Origin: Variovorax boronicumulans
GTDB taxonomy: Bacteria; Pseudomonadota; Gammaproteobacteria; Burkholderiales; Burkholderiaceae_C
Length of the DNA stretch: 64,000 nucleotides
Assembly: GCF_030812215.1 (NCBI RefSeq)
Contig: NZ_JAUSSG010000007.1
Location: 372,001 to 436,000 of the forward strand
Reading direction: 5' to 3'
Shown here piece after piece: positions 48,224 to 57,959 of the stretch; within the stretch, counting starts at the first letter, position 1, and each line of letters begins with the position of its first letter. Position numbers and translations under genes: made by a program. The notes beneath the pieces are model-generated. The model made no database searches, was not told the DNA's origin, and saw only the letters and a list, made by a program, of their open reading frames with translations.

Positions 48224-49663
48224 TCAGGCCTCGGGGGCGATCGCCTCGGCGTATTCGTAGAGCGCACCGAGGATCTCTTCGCCGCGCTCGTCCGCGGTTT
48301 CAGAGAGCGCATCGACCTCGCTGAACAGCTGCTCGATGGTGCGCGCCCCGCCCTCGCCATGAAACAGGCGCGCCACGCGCAGCGCCTCCCAGCGTTCGGC
48401 CTCTTCGGGGGCAAGCGATTCAGGCCAGTTGCGCGCGCGGTAGCGGAACACGATTTCCTCCAGGCGGCCGTCGTCAAAACCGGTGCGGTCCTTGGCGAGT
48501 TCGCCGGCGGAAAGGCCGCGCAGCTGGTTCAGGCGCCGGCGGTCGGCATTGCCGACGAAGCCGCCGTAGAGGTCTTCATCGACATCCGGCGTAGCCTCCT
48601 TCGGCCGCGCGTACACCTGCGACCAGATCGCGCTCATGTCGGGCAGGTCGCGCGCGATGGCGGCGTGGCGCATCGCGGTGTCGAGGTCGACGCCCCAGCG
48701 CTCGGCCATCGGCGGCGCGAGCGTGCGCAGGTTGCCCACCACCATCGGCGATTTGTTGAGGTGGATGCCCTTGACCGGCAGGCGCACCACGCCTTCGGGC
48801 AGATCGGCGGTGCGGGTGAAGAGCCGCAGGCGCAGCGTTTCGACATCGAGGTCGCGCAGCTCGCTCGGGTCGTGGGCGAGGTCCCAGGCAAGCAGCTCGT
48901 TCTTGTTGGTCGGGTGGCTCGCCAGTGGCCACATCACGGCGAGGCAGCCGCGCTCCACCGGGAACATGCCCGAGACGTGCAGGAAGGGCTTGGCGGTTTC
49001 GCGCATCGCGGGCAGGCCGAGCTCGCTCGCGACGCGATCTTTCTTGTGCAAGCCAAAAGCGAAATCGAACAGCTTGGGCTGTCTGTCCCGGATGAGCCGC
49101 GCCAGCGCGATGGTCGCGCGCACGTCCGAGAGCGCATCGTGCGCCGACTCGTGCAGCAGGCCGTTGGCGCGCGCGAGGTCTTCGAGCTTGAAGCTGGGCT
49201 TGCCGTCTTCCTTCTTCGGCCACTCGATGCCCTCGGGGCGCAACGCGTAGGTGAGGCGCACCACGTCGAGCAGGTCCCACCGGCCACAGTCGTTCTGCCA
49301 CTCGCGCGCGTACGGGTCGATCAGGTTGCGCCAGAACAGGAAGCGCGTCACCTCGTCGTCGAAGCGGATGGTGTTGTAGCCCACGCCGATGGTGCCGGGC
49401 TGCGAGAACGCGCGTTCGATCTGCGCGGCGAAGTCGTGCTCGGGAATGCCGCGCTCCAGGCACACCTGCGGCGTGATGCCGGTGATGAGGCAAGCCTCGG
49501 GGCTGGGCAGGTAGTCCGGCGCGGGCTTGCAATAGATCATCAGCGGCTCCCCGACTTCGTTCAACTCGGCATCGGTGCGGATGGCGGCGAACTGCGAGGG
49601 GCGATCGCGACGCGGCACGGCGCCGAAGGTTTCGTAGTCGTGCCAGAGAAAGGTGTGGTTCAT
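48224..49663 (-). CDS. sbcB: Exodeoxyribonuclease I
   Basis: 3'-5' single-strand DNA exonuclease of 479 aa, used in recombination and mismatch repair. The DEDD nuclease core begins TFLWHDYETFGAVPRRDRPS and continues with GYNTIRFDDEVTRFLFWRN, RWDLLDVVRLTYALRPEGI and ESAHDALSDVRATIALARL, giving all acidic metal ligands. The C-terminal extension with GNADRRRLNQLR matches the ExoI SH3-like and helical regions. Its start lies exactly at the cardiolipin synthase stop (no spacer). Confidence 0.94.
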   Translation of the reverse strand: MNHTFLWHDYETFGAVPRRDRPSQFAAIRTDAELNEVGEPLMIYCKPAPDYLPSPEACLITGITPQVCLERGIPEHDFAAQIERAFSQPGTIGVGYNTIRFDDEVTRFLFWRNLIDPYAREWQNDCGRWDLLDVVRLTYALRPEGIEWPKKEDGKPSFKLEDLARANGLLHESAHDALSDVRATIALARLIRDRQPKLFDFAFGLHKKDRVASELGLPAMRETAKPFLHVSGMFPVERGCLAVMWPLASHPTNKNELLAWDLAHDPSELRDLDVETLRLRLFTRTADLPEGVVRLPVKGIHLNKSPMVVGNLRTLAPPMAERWGVDLDTAMRHAAIARDLPDMSAIWSQVYARPKEATPDVDEDLYGGFVGNADRRRLNQLRGLSAGELAKDRTGFDDGRLEEIVFRYRARNWPESLAPEEAERWEALRVARLFHGEGGARTIEQLFSEVDALSETADERGEEILGALYEYAEAIAPEA

Positions 49664-51109
49664 TCAGAGCAAGGGTGAAAACAAGCGCGCAATGGCATCG
49701 CCGAGACGACGCCAGAAATTCTGTGGCCGGTTGGCGCGCACCGCGCCGGAACTGTGCAGGTCGGTCTCGAACTGCGCTGCCAGCGGCCGGGCCAGTTCGG
49801 GGCCGTAGACCACCGCGCAGACCTCGAAGTTGAGCCGGAAGCTGCGATTGTCGAAATTCGCGGTGCCGATCATCGCGCAATGGTCGTCGACCACCAAGGT
49901 CTTGGAGTGCAGCATGCGTGCCTTGTACTCCCAGACCTTGACGCCCGCGGCGATCAGCTCGTCGAAGTACGAGCGCGCGGCGGCGCTCACGATGGCCGAG
50001 TCGCTGCGGCGCGGCACGAGCAGGCGCACGTCGACGCCGCGCAGTGCGGCGCTCGTCAGCGCCATCAGCGCGGGCTCGCCGGGCACGAAGTAAGGCGTGG
50101 TGAGCCAGGCGCGGTGCGTGGCCGAATGGATCGCCTCGACGTGCATGCGGTGGATGGGCTCGAGCGCGTTGTCGGGGCCGCTGGTCACGATCTGCACGGG
50201 GATGTCGCCCGCGTCGATCTGCGGCAGCAGCACGGCCATGGTGGCGTCCATGCCGCGCGGGTCTTCGCCGGTGGCGTAGGTCCAGTCTTCGAGGAAGGTG
50301 GTCTGCAGCCAGCGCACCGCGCTACCCTCGATGCGCAGGTGCACGTCGTGGTAGGCGTCGGGGTTGGTGCGCTTGTCTTCCTCGTCGGTGATGTTCACGC
50401 CGCCAGTGAAGCCCACGCGGCCGTCGCACACCACGATCTTGCGGTGGGTCCGGTAGTTGGTCACCGGGCGCAGGCGTCGGCCGATCTTGGTGTCATGGAA
50501 CAGCGCGACCTTCACGCCCGCCTCGTGCAGCGGCGCCATGAACTTGCGGCCGATGCGCTTGGAGCCGAGGGCATCGAGCAGCAAGCGGACGACGACCCCC
50601 TCTTTCGCGCGCTCGACCAGAAGGTCGCGCAGCGCGGTGCCGATCTTGTCGGGCTCGAAGATGTAGTACTCGAGGTGGATGTGGTTCTTCGCCGCACGCA
50701 CCGCCTCGAAGATCGCATCGAAGGTGCGCGCGCCCCCCGAGAGCAGCTCCACATCGGACGCGCTCGACACAGGCAGCCCGCAGGCCGCGGTGCCCAGTCG
50801 CGCCATCTGCTGCAGCGCCGGAGGCGCGTTCTGCGCCGCGTCGCGCAACCGGGCAAGGTCAGCCTGCGCGGAAGCCCCGGCGCGGCTGCGCAACCGCTTG
50901 ATGCGCTGCTTGCGCAAACGCTGCGGCCCGAGGAAGTAATAGATGACGAAGCCCGCGAACGGCAGCAGCGCCAGCGACAGGATCCAGCTCATCGTGGACA
51001 CCGGCGCCCGCTTCTGCATCACGATCCAGATCGACAGCACGGCGATGTAGCCGCTCCACGCGAGGGAGAGGCCGGTTTTCCATTCGTGGCTGAGTTCGGG
51101 GAGGATCAA
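49664..51109 (-). CDS. cls: Cardiolipin synthase (PLD family)
   Basis: 481-aa inner-membrane enzyme that condenses two phosphatidylglycerols. Two N-terminal TM helices (LSLAWSGYIAVLSIWIVMQ and MSWILSLALLPFAGFVIYYF) lead into two phospholipase-D domains with the HKD motifs THRKIVVCDGRVGFTGG and LHSKTLVVDDHCAMIGT. GPDN in VTSGPDNALEPIH is typical for ClsA-type enzymes. The apparent start is TTG at 51109 (MILPELSHEW); no ATG precedes the first helix. It runs directly into sbcB, with which it is probably co-transcribed. Confidence 0.9.
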   Translation of the reverse strand: MILPELSHEWKTGLSLAWSGYIAVLSIWIVMQKRAPVSTMSWILSLALLPFAGFVIYYFLGPQRLRKQRIKRLRSRAGASAQADLARLRDAAQNAPPALQQMARLGTAACGLPVSSASDVELLSGGARTFDAIFEAVRAAKNHIHLEYYIFEPDKIGTALRDLLVERAKEGVVVRLLLDALGSKRIGRKFMAPLHEAGVKVALFHDTKIGRRLRPVTNYRTHRKIVVCDGRVGFTGGVNITDEEDKRTNPDAYHDVHLRIEGSAVRWLQTTFLEDWTYATGEDPRGMDATMAVLLPQIDAGDIPVQIVTSGPDNALEPIHRMHVEAIHSATHRAWLTTPYFVPGEPALMALTSAALRGVDVRLLVPRRSDSAIVSAAARSYFDELIAAGVKVWEYKARMLHSKTLVVDDHCAMIGTANFDNRSFRLNFEVCAVVYGPELARPLAAQFETDLHSSGAVRANRPQNFWRRLGDAIARLFSPLL

Positions 51110-51150
51110 GGTAACGAAGACGGGTGGATGGATTTCGGCCGCCCAAAGAA

Positions 51151-51181
51151 AAAGGCCGGCAGCGCGATGCTACCGGCCTTT
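51151..51181 (-). terminator. Rho-independent terminator of clpA
   Basis: AAAGGCCGG (51151-51159) and CCGGCCTTT (51173-51181) form a 9-bp stem, extended inside by AGC/GCT around a GCGAT loop after one mismatch. Read on the minus strand the stem is followed by a T-rich run (TTTTTCTTT), 45 bases after the clpA stop. It ends the clpS-clpA transcript before cls. Confidence 0.85.
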
Positions 51182-51225
51182 GGAGGCGGTTCCGCGGCCT
51201 CATCGGCCACGGAATGCCCGGTTTC

Positions 51226-53547
51226 TCAGCCTGCGGCGGCTTCTTCAGCCTCGGGCTTGGACTTGCCTTCCTTCTTCGGCAGCGGCTGGATGTCCAGCAA
51301 CACTTCGTCCTTGTCGTCGAGGTCGACTTCGAGGCGACCGCCGTCGGTCAGGCGACCGAACAGCAGTTCGTCGGCCAGTGCACGACGGATCGTGTCCTGG
51401 ATCAGACGCTGCATCGGACGCGCGCCCATCAGCGGATCGAAGCCCTTCTTCGCCAGGTGCTTGCGCAGCTTGTCGCTGAACGTGACTTCCACCTTCTTCT
51501 CGGCCAGCTGCGTTTCGAGTTGCAGCAGGAACTTGTCGACCACGCGCAGGATGATGTTCTCGTCGAGCGCCTTGAAGTTGACGATGGCGTCCAGCCGGTT
51601 GCGGAACTCGGGCGAGAACAGGCGCTTGATGTCGCCCATTTCGTCGCCCGCCTGACGCGGGTTGGTAAAGCCGATGGTCGCCTTGTTCATGGTCTCGGCA
51701 CCCGCATTCGTCGTCATGATGATGATGACGTTGCGGAAGTCGGCCTTGCGCCCGTTGTTGTCGGTCAGCGTGCCATGGTCCATGACCTGCAGCAGCACGT
51801 TGAAGATGTCCGGATGCGCCTTCTCGATTTCGTCGAGCAGCAACACCGAATGCGGCTTCTTCGTGACAGCTTCGGTCAACAGACCGCCCTGGTCGAAACC
51901 AACGTAGCCCGGAGGCGCGCCGATCAGGCGGCTCACCGCGTGACGTTCCATGTACTCCGACATGTCGAAGCGGATCAGCTCGATGCCCATGATGTAGGCA
52001 AGTTGCTTGGCCGCTTCGGTCTTGCCGACGCCCGTGGGACCGGAGAAAAGGAACGAGCCGATCGGCTTGTCGCCCTTGCCCAGGCCCGAACGCGCCATCT
52101 TGACCGCGGAGGCCAGCACCTCGAGTGCCTTGTCCTGGCCGAACACCACGCTCTTCAAGTCGCGCTCGATCGTCTGCAGCTTGCTGCGGTCGTCGTTGCT
52201 GACGTTGGCCGGGGGAATGCGCGCGATCTTCGCGACGATTTCCTCGACCTCGGTCTTGCTGATGGTCTTCTTGCGCTTGCTCGGCGGCAGGATGCGCTGC
52301 GCGGCACCGGCTTCGTCGATGACGTCGATCGCCTTGTCGGGCAGATGACGGTCATTGATATACTTGGCGCTCAGCTCGGCGGCGGCCTGCAGGGCTGCCA
52401 CCGCGTACTTCACGCCATGGTGTTCCTCGAAGCGCGACTTCAGGCCCTTGAGGATGTCGACGGTTTCCTGCACCGACGGCTCCACCACGTCGACCTTCTG
52501 GAAACGACGCGACAGGGCCGCATCCTTCTCGAAGATGCCGCGGTATTCGGTGAACGTGGTCGCACCGATGCACTTGAGCTGGCCGCTCGAGAGCGCGGGC
52601 TTCAGCAGGTTCGACGCGTCGAGCGTACCGCCCGAAGCTGCGCCCGCACCGATCAGCGTGTGGATTTCGTCGATGAAGAGCACGGCGTTCGGCTTGTCCT
52701 TCAGCGACTTGAGCACGCCCTTCAGGCGCTGCTCGAAATCGCCGCGGTACTTGGTGCCGGCCAGCAATGCGCCCATGTCGAGCGAGTAGACCTGCGCCTC
52801 GGCGAGGATCTCGGGCACGTCGCCCTGGGTGATGCGCCATGCCAGGCCTTCCGCAATTGCGGTCTTGCCCACACCGGCCTCGCCCACGAGCAGCGGATTG
52901 TTCTTGCGCCGGCGGCACAGGATCTGGATGACGCGCTCGACCTCGTATTCGCGGCCGATCAGCGGATCGATCTTGCCGTCCTTGGCGAGCTGGTTGAGGT
53001 TTTGGGTGAACTGCTCGAGCGGCGATGCCTTCTCGTTGCGTTCACCGCCGCCCTCTTCGCCTTCACCTTGAGGCGCTTCACCGCTGCCCTTGACGGCTTC
53101 CGGCGGATCGCTCTTCTTGATGCCGTGGGCAATGAAGTTCACCACGTCGAGGCGGGTCACGCCCTGCTGGTGGAGGTAGTAGACGGCGTGCGAGTCCTTC
53201 TCACCGAAGATCGCGACCAGCACGTTGGCGCCGGTGACTTCCTTCTTGCCGTTGCCGGTGGACTGCACATGCATGATGGCGCGCTGGATCACGCGCTGGA
53301 AACCCAGCGTGGGCTGGGTGTCTACATCGTCGGTACCCGCCACTTGCGGCGTGTTGTCCTTGATGAAGTTGGTGAGCGACGCCCGAAGGTCGTCGACGTT
53401 CGCCGAGCAGGCGCGCAGAACCTCTGCGGCGCTCGGGTTGTCCAGCAAAGCGAGCAGCAGATGCTCCACGGTGATGAACTCGTGGCGCTGCTGCCGGGCC
53501 TCGACGAAGGCCATGTGCAAGCTGACTTCCAGTTCCTGGGCAATCAT
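51226..53547 (-). CDS. clpA: ATP-dependent Clp protease, ATP-binding subunit ClpA
   Basis: 773-aa AAA+ unfoldase that feeds substrates to ClpP. It has an N-domain (residues 1-145, MIAQELEVSLHMAFVEARQQ), AAA-1 with Walker A GEAGVGKTAIAEGLA near 218 and FIDEIHTLIGAG, and AAA-2 with GPTGVGKTEAAKQL near 500 and LLLDEIEKAHPDI. No middle coiled-coil domain is present, which separates ClpA from ClpB and ClpC. The C-terminus is Glu/Lys/Ala-rich. It follows clpS by 67 bases, the usual adaptor-unfoldase pair, and has a terminator downstream. Confidence 0.96.
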   Translation of the reverse strand: MIAQELEVSLHMAFVEARQQRHEFITVEHLLLALLDNPSAAEVLRACSANVDDLRASLTNFIKDNTPQVAGTDDVDTQPTLGFQRVIQRAIMHVQSTGNGKKEVTGANVLVAIFGEKDSHAVYYLHQQGVTRLDVVNFIAHGIKKSDPPEAVKGSGEAPQGEGEEGGGERNEKASPLEQFTQNLNQLAKDGKIDPLIGREYEVERVIQILCRRRKNNPLLVGEAGVGKTAIAEGLAWRITQGDVPEILAEAQVYSLDMGALLAGTKYRGDFEQRLKGVLKSLKDKPNAVLFIDEIHTLIGAGAASGGTLDASNLLKPALSSGQLKCIGATTFTEYRGIFEKDAALSRRFQKVDVVEPSVQETVDILKGLKSRFEEHHGVKYAVAALQAAAELSAKYINDRHLPDKAIDVIDEAGAAQRILPPSKRKKTISKTEVEEIVAKIARIPPANVSNDDRSKLQTIERDLKSVVFGQDKALEVLASAVKMARSGLGKGDKPIGSFLFSGPTGVGKTEAAKQLAYIMGIELIRFDMSEYMERHAVSRLIGAPPGYVGFDQGGLLTEAVTKKPHSVLLLDEIEKAHPDIFNVLLQVMDHGTLTDNNGRKADFRNVIIIMTTNAGAETMNKATIGFTNPRQAGDEMGDIKRLFSPEFRNRLDAIVNFKALDENIILRVVDKFLLQLETQLAEKKVEVTFSDKLRKHLAKKGFDPLMGARPMQRLIQDTIRRALADELLFGRLTDGGRLEVDLDDKDEVLLDIQPLPKKEGKSKPEAEEAAAG

Positions 53548-53614
53548 GTGATTTCCTTTTGCCTTGCTGTAAATAAGTTCTCAGATGGGTTGGAGCTTGC
53601 GCAATTCAACAGGT

Positions 53615-53974
53615 TCACGCAACTGGCTCACTGACACATTGCAGCGGGTGCCCAGCCTGCTGCGCGGCCTCCATGACCTGATTCACTTTAGTGGCTGCCA
53701 TGTCGCGGGAATAAACCCCACAGACACCGCGGCCATCGAGGTGGATCTTCAACATGATCTGCGTCGCGGTTTCGCGGTCTTTGCTGAAGTATTCCTGCAG
53801 CACCACGATCACGAACTCCATGGGGGTGTAGTCATCGTTCAGCATGACCACCTGGTACATCTGGGGCGGCGCAGTTTTCTGCGGCCGGCGCTCCAGAACG
53901 ACCGAATCTCCGTCATCCCCGGCCGGTTTTTGGGCCGGGGGGGTGGGGGGAGTCTTGGGAATTCTCGTTGCCAT
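53615..53974 (-). CDS. clpS: ClpS adaptor protein (N-end rule)
   Basis: 119-aa adaptor that delivers proteins with destabilising N-terminal residues to ClpA. After a flexible Pro-rich N-terminus (MATRIPKTPPTPPAQKPAGD) the ClpS core is clear: MYQVVMLNDDYTPMEFVIVV, LQEYFSKDRETATQIMLKIH, GRGVCGVYSRDMAATKVNQV. ATG 53974 gives the standard length. It is followed by clpA on the same strand. Confidence 0.95.
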   Translation of the reverse strand: MATRIPKTPPTPPAQKPAGDDGDSVVLERRPQKTAPPQMYQVVMLNDDYTPMEFVIVVLQEYFSKDRETATQIMLKIHLDGRGVCGVYSRDMAATKVNQVMEAAQQAGHPLQCVSEPVA

Positions 53975-54109
53975 GAAAAAGATTCTATAGAGCGTGCAAG
54001 CACCGTGCCGACGCGAGAAGACTTGGTGGCGCGTATTCGACAAATCAAGAGCCTTGCGCCGCGTACGACAGCATGAAGCGCGAAATAACTCGGCGAATTG
54101 CCGGCCTGC

Positions 54110-54715
54110 TCAGATATTGCGCAGGATTGGCTTATTTGGCGCTGACATTTTCCGGCTGCGCGGCTGGACCGGAGGCGGCAAATCGGGCGGCAATGCGTCG
54201 ATTTCCTCATCGGTGAGCTCCCTTTCGGGCTCCTCTGCCACGACGACAGGCACTGGTTGCGGTGCGCGGACGCTCATTGCTTCATGCATATCCGCAGGAG
54301 CCGGAGGCGGCACAGGTGCCGATTTTTTCCCCAGGTCACGACCCGATGGCTGCGCCGCGTTCGGCCTGGAAGCAACGGGCTCCAGCAGCAACGCGCGCCA
54401 CTCGGCCTGCCTGCGTTCTTCCTGCTCCGACTGCCAGCGCTTCTGTTCGCGCAACAACTCCTTGTGGCGCTCCTTGTGCTGCCGCCCCAGAAACTCAAGT
54501 TCAACCCGAGCCGCCTGCTGCACCCACTGCGGCACGCACAGCAAGGCTTGCTGCAAGTCCCGCTGAACTTGCTCGCTGGCGAGTTCGAAAGCCCGTCGCT
54601 GCGCCTTCAGCTGCGCGCGAGCCGTCTGCGAAAAGACCCAGGCGCCCAGACCCGCACCGAGCGCTCCCAGGACGATGCAGGTCAACAGAAAGCAGATCTG
54701 CATCTCAAACCCCAT
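54110..54715 (-). CDS. Membrane-anchored coiled-coil protein at the end of the type VI secretion operon
   Basis: 201-aa protein not recognised by family. One N-terminal TM helix (ICFLLTCIVLGALGAGLGAW) is followed by a long charged helix rich in Gln, Arg and Glu (QLKAQRRAFELASEQVQRDL, HKERHKELLREQKRWQSEQE), likely coiled coil, and a Pro/Ala-rich C-terminal half with SAPVPPPAPADMHEA and DEEIDALPPDLPPPVQPRS. Its start MGFEMQICF shares one base with the tssA stop (TGATG), so it is co-translated with T6SS genes. The shape suggests a periplasmic or cytoplasmic spacer linked to the membrane complex; this is inference. Confidence 0.72.
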   Translation of the reverse strand: MGFEMQICFLLTCIVLGALGAGLGAWVFSQTARAQLKAQRRAFELASEQVQRDLQQALLCVPQWVQQAARVELEFLGRQHKERHKELLREQKRWQSEQEERRQAEWRALLLEPVASRPNAAQPSGRDLGKKSAPVPPPAPADMHEAMSVRAPQPVPVVVAEEPERELTDEEIDALPPDLPPPVQPRSRKMSAPNKPILRNI

Positions 54716-55701
54716 CAAGCGCGTTCCCCCTCTGCATCCCATTTATGCAAAAGGTCGAGCGGAATGGCATTGGCCACCAGCGCAAAACGCTGGCCGACCA
54801 TGCGCTCGGCCTGTTTGAGCAACACCGCCACCGGGCTGCTGGGTTCGTGGTTTTCGAACCACTCGCGTGCGTTGCGAATGGCCCGAAGCACGTCGTCGCG
54901 CGGAGCGAGACCGGAAACGCCCGGGTGCGCGGCGCCTTCTCGAGATGGGACAGGCTCGGCGCGGTGGATCGCGTCGATTTCGTCGAAAGGCTTCAGGAGG
55001 TCGATCAGCGCTTGAAGTGAAGGCGCGTCCCCACCCAGCTGGCGTGCCGCCCAGCCAGCGATCTGCCGGGTTGCCCGCAGTGCCTGCGACAACAGGTTCA
55101 CCGGAGCGTCGGCATCGCCCTTCGCAGCAAGACGCAGTTGGGCAAGCTGCTGGGCAACAGATTCAGGACTCAGCGCGTCCGCCAGGCGCGGCACCGACCA
55201 GGAACGCTCGATTTCACGCACCGTCAAGTGCCTCGCGGCATTGGCCGCGACAACGATCTCCCGCACATCGCCCAGCAATCCATCGGGATCCGCCAACGCC
55301 GCCAGGGCGTTAGCGCGCACCGCCGGATCACGCTCCCCCTCGACAACGAGCTGCGGATGCACCTCATCGGGCCAGCGCTCCAGAACTTCCGAGAGCACGG
55401 TCAACGACTGCGCGAGCCCCGCGGCCTGCGCCACCCTTGCGCGCGCCCGGCACAACCAGACGAACAGGCTGATGTCCCGGGTCCGCAGCAGCAGGCGGCG
55501 GCAATCGCGCTCGATCTCGGCCCAGTTCGGCGCTTCCGGCGTTCCGACGAACTGCCCATATTGCGCATCGCCGCGCGGTGACATGCGCGAGAGCAGCACG
55601 GCGTACTCCGCGTCGTATTCAAGGCTGGGACCGCAAGGGTCCCTGGCGTTCAAGGGTTCGAGTTCGACGGCCGGTACGAGAGGTCTGGCAACGTAGGTCA
55701 T
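54715..55701 (-). CDS. tssA: Type VI secretion protein TssA (ImpA-like)
   Basis: 328-aa protein with the ImpA N-terminal domain: the segment DPCGPSLEYDAEYAVLLSRM near residue 20 and NWAEIERDCRRLLLRTRDIS are the family signature. TssA proteins guide baseplate priming and tail-sheath polymerisation. The C-terminus (FENHEPSSPVAVLLKQAERM then IPLDLLHKWDAEGERA) keeps the short-type TssA ending. Start MTYVARPL at 55701; 31 bases separate it from tssG. Confidence 0.88.
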   Translation of the reverse strand: MTYVARPLVPAVELEPLNARDPCGPSLEYDAEYAVLLSRMSPRGDAQYGQFVGTPEAPNWAEIERDCRRLLLRTRDISLFVWLCRARARVAQAAGLAQSLTVLSEVLERWPDEVHPQLVVEGERDPAVRANALAALADPDGLLGDVREIVVAANAARHLTVREIERSWSVPRLADALSPESVAQQLAQLRLAAKGDADAPVNLLSQALRATRQIAGWAARQLGGDAPSLQALIDLLKPFDEIDAIHRAEPVPSREGAAHPGVSGLAPRDDVLRAIRNAREWFENHEPSSPVAVLLKQAERMVGQRFALVANAIPLDLLHKWDAEGERA

Positions 55702-55732
55702 GGATATCGCGAGAAAGAAAGAGTCAGAAGAG

Positions 55733-56872
55733 TCAGTGAACGGCCTGGGTGACCCGAGTGGACTGGGTATCGCCGCGATGGCGCGAGCCGATGTATTGCT
55801 CGGGCTCGAACACCATTCCCACGGTGAAGCCGACAACTTGCGCGGCTTGGCCCTGCGAACCTCCCAGCCATGTGGACCATCCGAGCTTTTCCGAATCGTC
55901 GAGGCGGGCGGGCGGCGTGCTGTCGTTGCGCAGACGCAGCTCGACCTCCCAGACAAACTCGTGGCCGATGAAGCCCCGCACCCATTCGACGAGCAACGGA
56001 AGGTCTCGCCCGTGGGGGGTGAAGCGCAGGTACTGGTCGAGCGTCAATGGCCCGATCACCAGCCGGAACTTGTTCTGCCGATCGGCCACGACCTCCCCCG
56101 CAATCGCCCCCACCGCCATGACACTGGAAGCGCGAGCCTGGCCGAGGCGGCACTCGTCTTCGTCGTCGATGCGAATCCAGTGCAGCACGAACTCCTGGAG
56201 CTGCACGGGTACGGCAAAGAAGCGGGCGAGCGTGGCAGCCAATCCGTCGGGGTTGCGGGCCTCGCGGGTCAGGTGCGTCGAGGCGGCGAGGCGGGCATGC
56301 GTGGGCAGTGCCGAGTCGCGGATCTCCAACGGGTCATGCCCCGTGAGGCGAGCCACGTAGCGACTGAAGGCTTCGTCCTCGGCGCGGTCCAGCCCCGCCG
56401 CAGCCTGGCTCTGCGCCCACGCGCGGTACATGTGCGTCAGGTAGCGGTGGTGGAAAAGGTCCAGGAAATCCGCCAATGTGCTGTCGTTGTGGTTCTCGAC
56501 GCGGTCGCGGATCAGCTCCGTGTAATGCAACGGAAGTGGTCCGTTGGGACCCAGCAGGCCCAGGCCGTACACGCGCACCATGGGAAGGTTCGGGTTGTTT
56601 CCCGAGCGTGGCAGCACCGCTCCCGGAAAGGCCGGTTGTTGCTCGCCCGGCAGCGCGGCGCCGGCGATTTCGCGCGGCGCGAATATCAATGCCGCCACCT
56701 GTCCCAATCGAAAGGACTCCTGCTGCGGACGGCTGGCGAGCCCGATCGGGGGCTGCGCCGAACAAGCCGCACCGATGCGCCTCAATACGGCAAAGAAGCC
56801 GAACTTCCAGGGGGCATCGCGCAAACGCGCGAACATTTCCTGCAGCGCAGGTCTCGCAGGAGATTGCCTCAC
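55733..56872 (-). CDS. tssG: Type VI secretion baseplate protein TssG
   Basis: 379-aa baseplate subunit (ImpH/VasB family). Diagnostic blocks are PWKFGFFAVLRRIGAACSAQ, ESFRLGQVAALIFAPREI, MVRVYGLGLLGPNGPLPLHY with TELIRDRVENHNDSTLADFL, and DLFHHRYLTHMYRAWAQSQ. TssG usually sits directly behind tssF; here the gene before it is the FHA/TagK-like gene and tssF is not in the window. GTG 56872 overlaps that gene's stop as GTGA. Confidence 0.93.
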   Translation of the reverse strand: MRQSPARPALQEMFARLRDAPWKFGFFAVLRRIGAACSAQPPIGLASRPQQESFRLGQVAALIFAPREIAGAALPGEQQPAFPGAVLPRSGNNPNLPMVRVYGLGLLGPNGPLPLHYTELIRDRVENHNDSTLADFLDLFHHRYLTHMYRAWAQSQAAAGLDRAEDEAFSRYVARLTGHDPLEIRDSALPTHARLAASTHLTREARNPDGLAATLARFFAVPVQLQEFVLHWIRIDDEDECRLGQARASSVMAVGAIAGEVVADRQNKFRLVIGPLTLDQYLRFTPHGRDLPLLVEWVRGFIGHEFVWEVELRLRNDSTPPARLDDSEKLGWSTWLGGSQGQAAQVVGFTVGMVFEPEQYIGSRHRGDTQSTRVTQAVH

Positions 56873-57927
56873 AGAGCGCCTTCGCGATCGCTGTCGCCAC
56901 GGCGAGCGCCTGCACCGGTCGATCCGATCCGGACATGGCTGTCCGGCGAGAGCTCGTGATGCTCGCGCCGCGTGAGGCTGGGCAACGGGACCCTGGTCTC
57001 GCGGGCAAGCTCTGGCGCGAACATGCCCAGCAGCTCCTGCGAGGGCTCCACATCGAGAAGGCCCGATCTCGCGAACGGTTCGAACGCCTCGATGACCTGG
57101 TCGATGCCTTCGCGCGGCAGAAGAATGTCTCGCAGCAACGGATACGCCTCGGCCTGCCTGCTCAACTCTTCCAACGTGGGGGCCGCCTCCGTACCGAAAG
57201 CCACGAAGCCCTCCCAGGGAGTGCGGCCGGCGAGCTGGCCGGGATCCTGGACCACGCGCACGAATTCCTCGTGCAACGCGTCCAGCAGAACATCTGCAGG
57301 CCCGGCATCGAGTGACGGCCCGGCGGAAGGCGCGGTCCGCGCTTCGAGCCGCGGTCTTTCGTCAAGCAACGCGGCCAAGGTGTCCGCGGCGGGGCGAGAC
57401 CTTGCACCCGCGATATCGAGCACCCCGAAAGGATCAGCAAGAGGATCGATTCGCCGGCCTTCGTCGCTGCCCTGGTCATCCAGGGCGCGCAGATCGACGG
57501 CTTGTGGCGATGCGGAGCCGATGTTCCGGTCTTCAGGCACGCCCAACTGGACCGTTTGTGCTTCGAGGGCCACAGGCATACGTTCGGGCGCCTTTCGGGC
57601 CTCTTGCGCCCCCTGCTCCAGCACGAAGCGCAGCAGCCCCAGTTCGAGCGTATCCCCCACGGCGACAGGCACCACCGCGCCTGCCCGGACTCGCCTGCCG
57701 TTGCGCGCGCACATCAGCGTGTAGCTGCCATTGCGCAATTGCCATCCCTCCGATTCCCCGCACCAGGCAATGCGGCACAGATTGGCGACGCCTCCTGCGC
57801 CAACGCTGCGGTGCCCGGCACCCGGCTGGAGGATGTCGGCCATGCCTGCACCGGCCGGCGGAATCCACATGGTTTCATCTCGCGCCTCGCCGCCGCTGTG
57901 GGTGAGGCGAAGAACCAAAGAAGCCAT
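56869..57927 (-). CDS. Type VI secretion-associated protein with degenerate FHA-like N-terminus (TagK-like)
   Basis: 352-aa protein. The N-terminal ~110 residues look like a divergent FHA phosphopeptide-binding fold (WQLRNGSYTLMCARNGRRVR then VPVAVGDTLELGLLRFVLEQ). A variable, probably disordered middle precedes a conserved C-terminal block (LLDALHEEFVRVVQDPGQLA, APTLEELSRQAEAYPLLRDI, LGMFAPEL) that I associate with TagK-type T6SS proteins of Burkholderiales; this assignment is from memory. FHA proteins tie T6SS firing to Ser/Thr kinases. ATG 57927 is chosen because GGGGAG lies 7 bases upstream. Confidence 0.7.
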   Translation of the reverse strand: MASLVLRLTHSGGEARDETMWIPPAGAGMADILQPGAGHRSVGAGGVANLCRIAWCGESEGWQLRNGSYTLMCARNGRRVRAGAVVPVAVGDTLELGLLRFVLEQGAQEARKAPERMPVALEAQTVQLGVPEDRNIGSASPQAVDLRALDDQGSDEGRRIDPLADPFGVLDIAGARSRPAADTLAALLDERPRLEARTAPSAGPSLDAGPADVLLDALHEEFVRVVQDPGQLAGRTPWEGFVAFGTEAAPTLEELSRQAEAYPLLRDILLPREGIDQVIEAFEPFARSGLLDVEPSQELLGMFAPELARETRVPLPSLTRREHHELSPDSHVRIGSTGAGARRGDSDREGAL

Positions 57928-57959
57928 GTGGGTACTCCCCATGCGAGGACCGCCGGTGT